DNA of 16,448 bases from CAIODY01 sp041192505 (GCA_041192505.1 JBEEMV010000129.1:1-16448); one strand, 5' to 3'. Shown: positions 1 to 6,557, counted from the stretch's first letter. Numbers and translations are program-made. Notes: generated by a model from the sequence alone, not told the origin.

Positions 1-142
1 TTACACAATCAATAGCCAATTAATGATGCAATCAAATACTAGCAACAATAAGCTAAACATTGGCCAATTGCCTTCAAATATTTATTTTGTTGAAATAAAA
101 ACAGCAGCAAATATTTATCGTGCAAAATTTGTAAAAGAATAA
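1..142 (+). CDS. C-terminal end of a T9SS-exported protein (partial)
   Basis: The reading frame is open from the window edge (codons begin at base 2) to a TAA at 140-142, giving 46 visible residues. The tail runs NIGQLPSNIYFVEI, then a short basic stretch, and ends AKFVKE. This is the usual shape of the last strands of a Bacteroidota type A T9SS sorting domain: a G-x-L-P/S-x-G/N-x-Y-x-V/E strand followed by a final strand ending in lysine. The domain directs a protein with a signal peptide across the outer membrane, where it is cleaved off and the protein is anchored or released. The body of the protein lies outside the window, so its function cannot be stated. A terminator hairpin follows at 201-238. 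Confidence 0.75.
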   Translation, partial: YTINSQLMMQSNTSNNKLNIGQLPSNIYFVEIKTAANIYRAKFVKE

Positions 143-200
143 ATCCTTAATTTTAATAGAACACAGAATACACTGATGTAAAGGGTTTGAACAGATTTAT

Positions 201-238
201 AAAAAGCAGCAATAAATTTAATTATTGCTGCTTTTTTG
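201..238. terminator. Bidirectional intrinsic terminator
   Basis: A perfect 15-bp inverted repeat has arms AAAAAGCAGCAATAA (201-215) and its complement (222-236) around a 6-nt loop. The run of T after the right arm, and the A run at the left arm (T on the other strand), give a T-tract in both directions. It sits between two converging genes, the T9SS-tailed gene ending at 142 and the MarC-family gene ending at 274, so it probably stops transcription from both sides. Confidence 0.85.
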
Positions 239-273
239 TTTTTATTGATAGCGCTATGTCTTCTAATACTAAA

Positions 274-864
274 TCAATGCATAAAATTCGATTCAAAAAT
301 TTTAATAGCAATGGCAATTAATATTACCCCAAAGAATTTTTTCAAAACCAAAATTCCTGCCTTGCCTAATTTTCGTTCAATCCAATCTACCGATTTTAAT
401 ACTAAAAACATCACTACTAAATTTATTAAAATAGCAATTAGAATATTATAAGGATTATAAACGGCTTTTAATGAAAGTATGGTTGTTAATGTGCCCGAAC
501 CTGCTAATACAGGAAATGCTAGCGGCACTAAACTACCAGCACTACCTGCATCTTTTTCGGATTTAAAAAAATTACGCCCCGATATTAATTCCAATCCTAA
601 CAAAAAAACTACAAACGAACCAGCCATTGCAAATGAGCGTAAATCAACACCAATTATGTCTAATAATTGTTCGCCAACAAATAAAAATAATATCATCAAA
701 CTACCTGCAAATAAAGTAGTTCCTGCAGGTTTAAATTCGGGATGTTGTTTTTTGATATTGATTACAATGGGCACCGAACCCACCACATCTATAATAGCAA
801 ATAATGTAAATGTGATAGTAATTATATCATTGATTTTAACGCCTGCAAGTGATGGTAATTCCAT
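274..864 (-). CDS. MarC family integral membrane protein
   Basis: This 196-residue protein is very hydrophobic, with about six predicted membrane spans and no signal peptide. Two family landmarks are visible: FAIIDVVGSVP in the first span (usually FxxIDPxGxxP) and PLAFPVLAGSGTLTT in the middle (usually PLAFPLLAGPGxITT). Length and pattern fit the MarC/UPF0056 family, which lies in the inner membrane. The family was named after the E. coli mar locus, but its transport substrate is not established and a role in antibiotic resistance is not supported. I chose the ATG at 862-864; a TTG two codons upstream (868-870) is the alternative. It starts 11 nt after the vapC stop codon and is the last gene of the minus-strand run that begins at 2828, ending before the bidirectional terminator. 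Confidence 0.88.
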   Translation of the reverse strand: MELPSLAGVKINDIITITFTLFAIIDVVGSVPIVINIKKQHPEFKPAGTTLFAGSLMILFLFVGEQLLDIIGVDLRSFAMAGSFVVFLLGLELISGRNFFKSEKDAGSAGSLVPLAFPVLAGSGTLTTILSLKAVYNPYNILIAILINLVVMFLVLKSVDWIERKLGKAGILVLKKFFGVILIAIAIKIFESNFMH

Positions 865-875
865 ATTCAAAAAAT

Positions 876-1280
876 TTAATTTTGCTTAAACCAATTCTCG
901 ATTTTTATGTCTTCTAAATTCTTGAAATCTTTTTCATTGTCTGTAACTAAAGTAAGTCTATTTTCAATGGCTGTAACACCAATAAATAAATCAAATTCAT
1001 CATGCATTGGCTTACCAATTTTCTTAAGTCTTACTTTTTCTTTTGCATATCTTTTTATGCAATTATAAATTGGAATAATAGAAATATTATTTAAAAATGC
1101 ATCAACAGCTTTATTAGAAAGTACAGGGTTACTGCTGTTTTCAGCACCATACCTTAACTCTGCAACAGTAATTTCAGAGATATAACAATTCTCTCTTCCT
1201 TTCTGCTTAATTATTGTATCTAAATTAAGTTTTCCACGAAGAAAGAACACACAAATATTTGTATCAAGTAAATACTGCAT
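876..1280 (-). CDS. vapC: VapC-like PIN-domain ribonuclease toxin
   Basis: This 134-residue protein is a single PIN domain, the metal-dependent RNase fold of type II VapC toxins. The acidic active-site set is in place: D6 in LLDTN, E41 in VAELRYG, D97 in DEFDLFIGVTAI, and D114/D118 near the end in LVTDNEKDF. VapC toxins cleave specific RNAs, often tRNAs, and are held inactive by the cognate antitoxin. The start ATG overlaps the stop codon of the upstream antitoxin gene by one base (TAATG), the close coupling typical of these pairs. The MarC-family gene follows 11 nt downstream. The target RNA cannot be read from the sequence. Confidence 0.9.
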   Translation of the reverse strand: MQYLLDTNICVFFLRGKLNLDTIIKQKGRENCYISEITVAELRYGAENSSNPVLSNKAVDAFLNNISIIPIYNCIKRYAKEKVRLKKIGKPMHDEFDLFIGVTAIENRLTLVTDNEKDFKNLEDIKIENWFKQN

Positions 1281-1519
1281 TAGAATTTAATTTCCTTTTT
1301 TCTGAATTTTCTACTCAATTTAATATCTAAAACTATTTCTTCGGCTGATTTTTCAGAAACAAAAGATCCAAAAGACTTAAAGAATTTTTGGTCTTTAATT
1401 TTACTTTCAGTTTTCAAAGATTTTGAAAGTGATTCTATAAGTTCAATTTTACTCATTGCATTTAGTCCTTCAAAAAGAGAAGAGTAGGATTGAATAATAT
1501 GCCTATCTGTATATGTCAT
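1280..1519 (-). CDS. VapB-type antitoxin partner of the PIN toxin
   Basis: This 79-residue protein is rich in lysine, serine and glutamate, and lies directly upstream of vapC with a one-base overlap. It begins MTYTDRHIIQSYSSLFEG and ends with a basic stretch, SRKFRKKEIKF. I recognise this pattern from Bacteroidota antitoxins encoded next to PIN toxins, though it has no clear named DNA-binding fold that I can identify. I prefer the ATG at 1519 over an in-frame ATG at 1570: the longer form would add 17 residues overlapping the 3' end of the ZIP gene, and a TAnnTTTG promoter box lies between the two starts. The expected role is to bind and neutralise VapC and, as in most such pairs, to repress its own transcription. 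Confidence 0.78.
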   Translation of the reverse strand: MTYTDRHIIQSYSSLFEGLNAMSKIELIESLSKSLKTESKIKDQKFFKSFGSFVSEKSAEEIVLDIKLSRKFRKKEIKF

Positions 1520-1530
1520 TTTTAAAATAT

Positions 1531-2250
1531 TTACAATATCAAACTTACACCAAACCCCACTACCAAACAAATAATTTTATACCATTTAATTTGATGTTTG
1601 TTGTTGGTGGTTTCAAAAATAATGGTGGTGCTAATGTGTAATAATGTACCACAAATTAATCCTATGGCAGCACCAAATATTTGTGGCGAAAATATTTCAG
1701 AATTTTTATACATCGAAAAAAATAAAAGTGCGATGGGTGTAATAAATGAAAACCCAATAACCCAAATTAATCTACTAAATTTTGTAGCAACTGTATGCGA
1801 TACTAAACAAGCTAATGCAAAGCATTCGGGCACTTTATGCAATATTAATCCAACCAATAATCCTGAAAATAAATTCGTATTTCGAAATGATTCAACCAAA
1901 GGTGCGGCTTCGAAAAAAGCATGAATGCCCAAACCAATCATGATATAAATTAATTTTTGTAAAGGCAAATGTTCGTGTACATGTGCATGCCCATGCTCAA
2001 CGCCTTGCGAAAATTGTTGAATGATATGTTGCAGAAAAAAACCAGCTAAAACCCACACCAAAGTAAGCTCACCATAATGTTCAACCGAATGCGGAATGAT
2101 GTGGCGAATCATTATTGAAAATAAATAAGCGCCTGTAGCAATCAACAAATAGCTAATTAGTTTTTGCTTTTCATGCGGAATTAAAAAGCTAAGCAATCCG
2201 CCGCCAAGCCCTGCTGCAAAGATGAATAATATGGTAAGGTATAAGTTCAA
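1531..2250 (-). CDS. ZIP family divalent metal transporter
   Basis: This 239-residue inner-membrane protein has about eight hydrophobic spans. ZIP family landmarks are visible: a histidine-rich loop between spans 3 and 4 (HGHAHVHEH, residues 86-94), H110-AFF-E114 in span 4 and H138-KVP-E142 in span 5. The last two correspond to the paired HxxxE and HKxPE metal-site motifs. ZIP proteins bring zinc, iron or related divalent cations into the cytoplasm; the substrate here is not determinable, though zinc is the commonest. The only suitable start is a TTG at 2248-2250 that overlaps the stop of the upstream PAP2 gene (TTGA), so translation is probably coupled. The antitoxin gene begins 11 nt beyond its stop. 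Confidence 0.88.
   Translation of the reverse strand: MNLYLTILFIFAAGLGGGLLSFLIPHEKQKLISYLLIATGAYLFSIMIRHIIPHSVEHYGELTLVWVLAGFFLQHIIQQFSQGVEHGHAHVHEHLPLQKLIYIMIGLGIHAFFEAAPLVESFRNTNLFSGLLVGLILHKVPECFALACLVSHTVATKFSRLIWVIGFSFITPIALLFFSMYKNSEIFSPQIFGAAIGLICGTLLHISTTIIFETTNNKHQIKWYKIICLVVGFGVSLIL
1540..1547 (-). promoter_or_regulatory. Candidate -7 box for the antitoxin-vapC pair
   Basis: On the minus strand the bases read TAAGTTTG, an exact match to the Bacteroidota TAnnTTTG -7 element. Transcription would start about 7 nt downstream, leaving a leader of roughly 14 nt before the antitoxin ATG at 1519. The box lies within the last codons of the ZIP gene. No well-spaced -33 TTTG is evident (the nearest is about 16 nt upstream), so the call rests mainly on the -7 match and position. 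Confidence 0.4.
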
Positions 2251-2828
2251 TTAAATTGTAATTGTTGAGTTATGGGTAAATGTTTTTTGTATAAAAAGCT
2301 AGTAAAATAGCCACATGCAGCGCCTACTAATAATCCGCAAGTAACATCAATTGGATAATGTACGCCAACATATATTTGCGAAAAACCAACCATACATGGA
2401 AATAATAAAAGTAAATATTTTTTGTTTTTAAAATAAGGTGCAAATAACATCATTATAAAAAAACATACACTCATATTGTTAGCTGCATGGCTGCTGGTAA
2501 AACTATAACCGTGTGGGCAGCCCACCAATAAATTTATTTTGCCCACCCATCGTGCATCCATACATGGGCGAAGGCGCATGAAATATATTTTAAAAAAATG
2601 GCTGCTAATTAAATCGCTTAAACCCATAGTGGCGGCTAAAAACATTACCAACCACAAACCCTTTAATCTATATTTTATAATAAAAAAACATGCTAACGAA
2701 ATATAAAACCAACGCAAATAAATAGGATTACGCAAAGCCATAAAAAAACTATTCAACCCAGGCATATTGCCTTTTTGATTAATTAATTCGAATAAATTGT
2801 AATCAATATTTTTAAAAAATTCTTTCAA
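2247..2828 (-). CDS. PAP2 superfamily membrane phosphatase
   Basis: This 193-residue protein has several hydrophobic spans and the three-part signature of type 2 phosphatidic acid phosphatases: K80-x6-R87-P88, then TSSHA (S113, H114, in place of PSGH), then S150-x6-H157-YPI-D161. Members remove phosphate from lipid phosphates, such as phosphatidic acid, phosphatidylglycerol phosphate or undecaprenyl pyrophosphate, on the periplasmic side of the inner membrane. The third motif normally reads SRxxxxxHxxxD; here the arginine is glutamine (Q151). The start is a TTG at 2826-2828, because no ATG or GTG lies between it and an in-frame stop at 2916-2918, and the next internal ATG would cut into the usual N-terminal region. 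It is the first gene of the minus-strand run and overlaps the ZIP gene by 3 nt. Confidence 0.85.
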   Translation of the reverse strand: MKEFFKNIDYNLFELINQKGNMPGLNSFFMALRNPIYLRWFYISLACFFIIKYRLKGLWLVMFLAATMGLSDLISSHFFKIYFMRLRPCMDARWVGKINLLVGCPHGYSFTSSHAANNMSVCFFIMMLFAPYFKNKKYLLLLFPCMVGFSQIYVGVHYPIDVTCGLLVGAACGYFTSFLYKKHLPITQQLQFN

Positions 2829-2910
2829 GTAAAATGAAATTAGTAGGGTAAAAGTAAAACTAAAAAAATAGATTATTGAAAGAATGATAATGGTAACTTT
2901 TAATTGGTAG

Positions 2911-2939
2911 CAAATTTATTTGTAACAGAATTAGGGCAA
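2911..2939 (-). promoter_or_regulatory. Predicted promoter of the PAP2-ZIP run
   Basis: On the minus strand there is TAAATTTG (2911-2918), an exact TAnnTTTG -7 box, with a TTG at 2937-2939 about 18 nt further upstream that can serve as the -33 element. The spacing is close to the Bacteroidota norm of about 19-21. Transcription would start near 2904, giving a leader of some 75 nt before the PAP2 start. The spacer between the two elements is filled by the first copy of a perfect 24-bp direct repeat. Confidence 0.5.
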
Positions 2940-2975
2940 TTTTAAAAGAATTTTGTAACAGAATTAGGGCAATTT
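2919..2975. repeat. Two perfect 24-bp direct repeats, possible operator
   Basis: The 24-bp unit at 2919-2942 (beginning TTTGTAACAG and ending GGGCAATTT) is repeated without change at 2952-2975. The period is 33 bp, close to three helical turns, with a 9-bp spacer. A much weaker third copy may lie at about 2891-2917. The first copy spans the -33/-7 interval of the predicted minus-strand promoter and the second lies just upstream, the layout expected of a tandem binding site for a regulator or activator. The bound protein is unknown, and the unit has no strong dyad symmetry. Confidence 0.6.
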
Positions 2976-3053
2976 ATATTTTTATCTAACAAAAATGATT
3001 TAATAATGATACCATAAATACGATTTGTAATTTACTTTTAAACTGATTAAATG

Positions 3054-3084
3054 TTGTAATTGTATAGCAAAATCAATACGTTTG
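3054..3084 (+). promoter_or_regulatory. Promoter of the Lys1-like gene
   Basis: TACGTTTG at 3077-3084 is an exact TAnnTTTG -7 box, and TTG at 3054-3056 lies 20 nt upstream as the -33 element, the standard Bacteroidota arrangement. The predicted transcription start near 3091 leaves a leader of about 17 nt before the ATG at 3108. Together with the opposing promoter at 2911-2939 this makes the 2829-3107 gap a divergent regulatory region. Confidence 0.65.
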
Positions 3085-3107
3085 CAGTAGATAAACAAAA
3101 CACATAA

Positions 3108-4304
3108 ATGAAAATAGGAGTACTTAGAGAAGGCAAAAATCCACCAGATAATCGGGTGGCGTTAAGTCCGCATCAATGCAAAGTGGTGGAAAGAAAATAT
3201 GCGAATATTGATTTAGTAGTTCAGCCTTCGCCTATAAGATGTTATAGCGATGAAGAGTATATGCAAGCAGGTATAACCATGCAAGAAGATTTATCTGACT
3301 GCGATATTTTATTAGGAATTAAAGAAGTGCCGATTGATAAATTGATGGACAATAAAACGTATTTATTTTTCTCTCATACAAAAAAGAAACAGCCACACAA
3401 CAAAAATTTATTGCAACAAATCATTAAAAAAAATATAAGATTAGTTGATTACGAATGCCTTACTTATAGCGATGGTCAACGTGTTTTAGGGTTTGGATTT
3501 TTTGCAGGAATAGTAGGTGCTCATAATGGATTATTAGCTTACGGAAAAAAAACAAACACCTTTAAGCTGCCGCCAGTTCATCGTTTTAAAGATTTTAGAG
3601 AAGTAATTCATCAATACTTTGAAGTAAAATTGCCCAATATAAAAATTGTTTCAACGGGCAATGGTAGAGTAAGTACAGGCGTACAAGAAACGATGAATAT
3701 GTTTGATATTAAACGGGTTGATAAAAATGAATTTATCACTAAAAAATTTGAATACCCTGTTTATTGTGAGTTAACAGCCGATGATTTATACAAACATAAA
3801 GACACACATGTGTATCATCGTAAAGATTTCAGAAATCATCCTGAAAATTATTATTGCGATTTTAAACCATTTTATAAAGCGGCTGATGTAATGTTGAATG
3901 GTGTGTATTGGCAAAAAGGAATTGCACCATTTTTTACTTTAGAAGAAATGCGATTGGCAGATTTTAATTTACAAGTAATAGCTGATATTACTTGCGATGT
4001 AAATGGCTCTATACCTTGTAATGTAGATGCAACAACTATTGCAGACCCTACTTATGGCTTCGACCCAAAAACATTTAGCCGTACAAAACCATTTCAGTTG
4101 GGCATGGTTGATGTAATGGCAGTTGATAATTTGCCTAATGAATTGCCACGTGATGCATCTGATTTTTTTGGCGTACAGCTTACTAAAAATATATTACCCG
4201 AATTACTAAAAGATGAAAGCGAATTGATTGATAGAGCAACAATTGCAAGAGATGGAAAACTTACAAACCATTATAGTTATTTAAGTGATTATGTAGCCGA
4301 TTAA
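3108..4304 (+). CDS. Lys1-like NAD(P)-dependent oxidoreductase (alanine/saccharopine dehydrogenase superfamily)
   Basis: This 398-residue cytoplasmic protein starts MKIGVLREGK, as in the AlaDH/PNT N-terminal domain. It resembles yeast saccharopine dehydrogenase (NAD+, lysine-forming, Lys1) along its length. R16 lies in DNRVALSP, K72 in LLGIKEVP and H90 in FFSHTKKKQ; K72 and H90 correspond to the lysine and histidine taken as acid-base residues in Lys1. A Rossmann glycine pattern follows at 184-191 (TGNGRVSTG). Further matches are GVYWQKGIAPFF, VIADITCDVNGSIP and DNLPNELPRDAS. Family knowledge suggests an oxidoreductase acting on an amino acid or imino/saccharopine-type substrate, but the true substrate in Bacteroidota is not clear. 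It has its own promoter and is followed after 11 nt by the LysM/DPBB gene. Confidence 0.82.
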   Translation: MKIGVLREGKNPPDNRVALSPHQCKVVERKYANIDLVVQPSPIRCYSDEEYMQAGITMQEDLSDCDILLGIKEVPIDKLMDNKTYLFFSHTKKKQPHNKNLLQQIIKKNIRLVDYECLTYSDGQRVLGFGFFAGIVGAHNGLLAYGKKTNTFKLPPVHRFKDFREVIHQYFEVKLPNIKIVSTGNGRVSTGVQETMNMFDIKRVDKNEFITKKFEYPVYCELTADDLYKHKDTHVYHRKDFRNHPENYYCDFKPFYKAADVMLNGVYWQKGIAPFFTLEEMRLADFNLQVIADITCDVNGSIPCNVDATTIADPTYGFDPKTFSRTKPFQLGMVDVMAVDNLPNELPRDASDFFGVQLTKNILPELLKDESELIDRATIARDGKLTNHYSYLSDYVAD

Positions 4305-4315
4305 AATTCTTTACC

Positions 4316-5251
4316 ATGAAAAAAAGTATTTTATTTTTTTGTTTGATTTCATTATTTGTGCTTAAAATTAAAGCGCAGGATACATTATTTGCAATAGTTC
4401 AAAAAGATAAATTATTTATACCACATACTGTTTTGCCAAAGCAAAATTTATATCGCATTAGCCGTTATTATTCGTCATCGGTTGTTGATATAAAAATTTT
4501 GAATCGAATGCAAGAAGACACAGTAAAAATTGGTTCTATTATTAATATTCCGTTGGTACGAAAAAATTTCACTATTCATCCCAATAAAAACAAAACAGAT
4601 GTAAAATATCAACCTGTTTACTTATTAGCAAACTCGATAAAAAACCTTAGAATGCTGATGAATGCTGTGCCTTACGAGCAAGAAGATTTTGAATCGTTTT
4701 TAAAAAAGAAAAAAACAACTTTTAATACCAAGCAAAATTGTATAATTGGTTATATTGAATTAAGAGATATTTCGTTAACGCCTATTGCCGAAAAAAAGAT
4801 AATTGAAATTGAAAAACCTATTATCGAAATTAAAAAAGATAGCCTTGTGAAAATTGAAGTAAAAGATACTTCTGTTTCAAAACAAATTATCGCAAAAACT
4901 GATTCCATTATAGTACATAAACAACCAACGCAATTAATGTTGTTAGAAAAAATGTATTCGAAATCAGAAGCTATTGAACAAATGGAAAAAGGACCAGCAT
5001 TAAGTTTTGCGGTAGATTCATTAGGTAATTTTCAAAAAGGATTTTATGCCTTGCACAACACATTGCCTATAGGCTCAATTGTGAAATTAAGAAACCCTAT
5101 GAACGAAAATGAAGTGTATGTAAAAATATTAGGTAAGATACCAGAAATAGCTGGCAATCAGCGTTGCATCATCAAAGTATCACATGAAGCTGCTATTTAT
5201 TTAGATGCAAAAGATGAAAGATATTTGGTTGAAATATTTTATCATCAATAA
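4316..5251 (+). CDS. Secreted LysM and double-psi-barrel (RlpA-like) protein
   Basis: This 311-residue protein has a signal peptide at residues 1-20 (cut after KIKA). Residues about 35-80 form a LysM-like module (HTVLPKQNLYRISRYYSSSV ... IGSIINIPL), a fold that commonly binds peptidoglycan. A charged linker at about 160-200 carries a short near-repeat (EIEKPIIEIKK). Residues about 243-308 (FYALHNTLPIGSIVKLRNP ... VYVKILGKIPE ... RYLVEI) look like the double-psi beta-barrel seen in RlpA-type proteins. The likely site is the periplasm, with a cell-wall role. RlpA of other bacteria is a lytic transglycosylase, but I do not see a convincing set of its catalytic residues, so enzymatic activity is uncertain. 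It is probably co-transcribed with the Lys1-like gene 11 nt upstream and converges on the TPR gene with only 2 nt between. Confidence 0.75.
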   Translation: MKKSILFFCLISLFVLKIKAQDTLFAIVQKDKLFIPHTVLPKQNLYRISRYYSSSVVDIKILNRMQEDTVKIGSIINIPLVRKNFTIHPNKNKTDVKYQPVYLLANSIKNLRMLMNAVPYEQEDFESFLKKKKTTFNTKQNCIIGYIELRDISLTPIAEKKIIEIEKPIIEIKKDSLVKIEVKDTSVSKQIIAKTDSIIVHKQPTQLMLLEKMYSKSEAIEQMEKGPALSFAVDSLGNFQKGFYALHNTLPIGSIVKLRNPMNENEVYVKILGKIPEIAGNQRCIIKVSHEAAIYLDAKDERYLVEIFYHQ

Positions 5252-5253
5252 AT

Positions 5254-6009
5254 CTATTCCCATTTTTTTATCAATTCTTTGGCTTCAACAATATAATCTT
5301 TATCATCTTGCGTAGTTGGTTTTAACAACAACATTTTGTTTAATAAAGCTACTGCATCTGCATCTTTTTTAATTTCATGTAATGATTTTGCAGCATCTAA
5401 ATAATACAATAAATAAGTTGGATTTAGCTGAATTGCTTTTTGAAGAAATGTACAAGATGTATTAATATTAGCCGCAGGCAAACCGCCAAACAACATATTC
5501 ACAGCCGCTTTTTCAGCAAAGTTTAAATTGTAAACTTCATAATGCCATTTACCTAAAAGATGATAACCGCCTGCATGATTTGGATTTAGCTGAATACATT
5601 TTTCGCCCAATAATTTTATTTCTTTACTCAATTTTATTTTTTCTTTTGATGAAGAAATTAAAGCAATTCTGCCTAATGCAACACCCATCACATAATTAGC
5701 TTCGGCTTCGTTAGGATATAGGCGTAAAGCCGCTTCAGCAAATATTTTTGATGCTTTGTAATAATCATCTCGTTTTTTATTATTGGTTTGTCTGTTGCCT
5801 TCTTTATCTGCATAAAATGCTGTCATGGTTAGAGCTTCAAGACTGGTATTATTAACTTTTACAGCTTTTACTAAAATAGGATAAGCTTCGGTCTCATTTA
5901 ATGTTTTAAGCAATGTTTTTGCTTGAAGCATCAATTCGGCTTGGGTTTGAGCCGAAGCGAAAAAACAAAATGATGCAAGTGTTAAAGTAAGAAGAATTAT
6001 TTTTTTCAT
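5254..6009 (-). CDS. Secreted TPR protein of RMDN-like type
   Basis: This 251-residue protein has a clear signal peptide (1-20, ending FFASA before QTQ). The rest is helical with tetratricopeptide-like repeats: AEAALRLYPNEAEANYVMG (about 91-109), EKCIQLNPNHAGGYHLLG (136-153) and LQKAIQLNPTYLLYYLDAA (189-207). The HLLGKWHYEVYNLNFAEK stretch (150-167), followed by MLFGGLP, strongly recalls the RMDN (regulator of microtubule dynamics, FAM82) family, which also has bacterial members of unknown function. TPR repeats normally bind other proteins; the expected location is the periplasm. Its stop faces that of the LysM/DPBB gene. Its promoter region faces the DUF6934-like gene. Confidence 0.78.
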   Translation of the reverse strand: MKKIILLTLTLASFCFFASAQTQAELMLQAKTLLKTLNETEAYPILVKAVKVNNTSLEALTMTAFYADKEGNRQTNNKKRDDYYKASKIFAEAALRLYPNEAEANYVMGVALGRIALISSSKEKIKLSKEIKLLGEKCIQLNPNHAGGYHLLGKWHYEVYNLNFAEKAAVNMLFGGLPAANINTSCTFLQKAIQLNPTYLLYYLDAAKSLHEIKKDADAVALLNKMLLLKPTTQDDKDYIVEAKELIKKWE

Positions 6010-6022
6010 GCCTAAATTTTTT

Positions 6023-6030
6023 CAAAAATA
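6023..6030 (-). promoter_or_regulatory. Candidate -7 box for the TPR gene
   Basis: The minus strand reads TATTTTTG here, an exact TAnnTTTG match. TTTTG sequences lie about 17 and 23 nt upstream, neither ideally spaced as a -33 element. Transcription would begin only about 7 nt before the ATG at 6009, giving an unusually short leader. Confidence 0.35.
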
Positions 6031-6098
6031 ATAATACTAATGTGAACCAAAAACAAAAGCTATTTTTACAACATAAATTTCTTCAAACCGAAGTAAAA

Positions 6099-6545
6099 AT
6101 GAACAAGCCTAAATATCTGTACAAATCAGAAGAGTTTCTGAAAGTGTATGAATTTGTAAGTGAAGGATTAAAAGGAAACGTAAAAAAAGTAGTTCAATTT
6201 ACTGAAACTGGAACTCAAAATGTTTTTAACCTTGCATTTGGAGATTTTAATGACGCCACAAATTTGATTGATGATTTATCCATTACAAATAATGGAGATA
6301 GCCTAAAAGTGCTAACTACAGTGGCTTCTATAGTTTATGCATTTACTGAAAAATATCCCGATGCATGGATTTTTGCAACGGGCAGCACAAATGTTCGAAC
6401 TCGACTTTATAGAATGGGAATTACAAATAACTTAGTAGAAATTAAGGAAGATTTTGAAGTTTATGGTTTAACTGAGGATGGAAACTGGGCTGAATTTATT
6501 ACTGGCGAAGATTATGAAGCATTTTTAATAACAAAAAAAAGATAA
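6099..6545 (+). CDS. DUF6934-like protein of unknown function
   Basis: This 148-residue protein has no signal peptide or membrane span and is presumably cytoplasmic. It begins MNKPKYLYKSEEFLKVYEFV and contains VVQFTETGTQNVFNLAFGD (31-49), NNGDSLKVLTTVASIVYAFTE (64-84, starting at N64) and an arginine-rich GSTNVRTRLYRMGI (95-108). I recognise this as a family widespread in Bacteroidota, which I believe is catalogued as DUF6934; that name is from memory. The frame extends upstream to a GTG at 6042, but the ATG at 6099 matches where relatives start and avoids overlap with the divergent promoter. A 57-residue gene follows 12 nt downstream, making a compact two-gene unit. No biochemical function is known to me. 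Confidence 0.75.
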   Translation: MNKPKYLYKSEEFLKVYEFVSEGLKGNVKKVVQFTETGTQNVFNLAFGDFNDATNLIDDLSITNNGDSLKVLTTVASIVYAFTEKYPDAWIFATGSTNVRTRLYRMGITNNLVEIKEDFEVYGLTEDGNWAEFITGEDYEAFLITKKR

Positions 6546-6557
6546 TACCTTTGCTAT

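Noticed and set aside
479..889. Plus-strand open frame opposite the MarC-family gene
   Set aside because: It lies antisense to a well-recognised gene, and its product is asparagine- and threonine-rich with no family resemblance; a shadow of the codon use on the other strand.
1520..1570. Longer antitoxin starting at an ATG at 1570
   Set aside because: It would overlap the ZIP coding end by 40 nt, adds a stretch (MFGSGVWCKFDIV) unlike the family, and would lie upstream of the TAnnTTTG box at 1540-1547.
2919..2975. Two identical 24-bp repeats as a miniature CRISPR array
   Set aside because: Only two copies, a 9-bp spacer far too short for a CRISPR spacer, and no cas genes nearby; an operator-like direct repeat fits better.
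6042..6098. Upstream GTG start for the DUF6934-like gene
   Set aside because: The added 19 residues are not expected for the family and overlap the divergent promoter region of the TPR gene; the ATG at 6099 is the better start.
6546..6553. TACCTTTG as a promoter for the 57-residue gene
   Set aside because: It matches TAnnTTTG, but transcription would begin about 7 nt later, inside the ATG at 6558-6560, so it cannot supply a normal message for that gene; probably chance.
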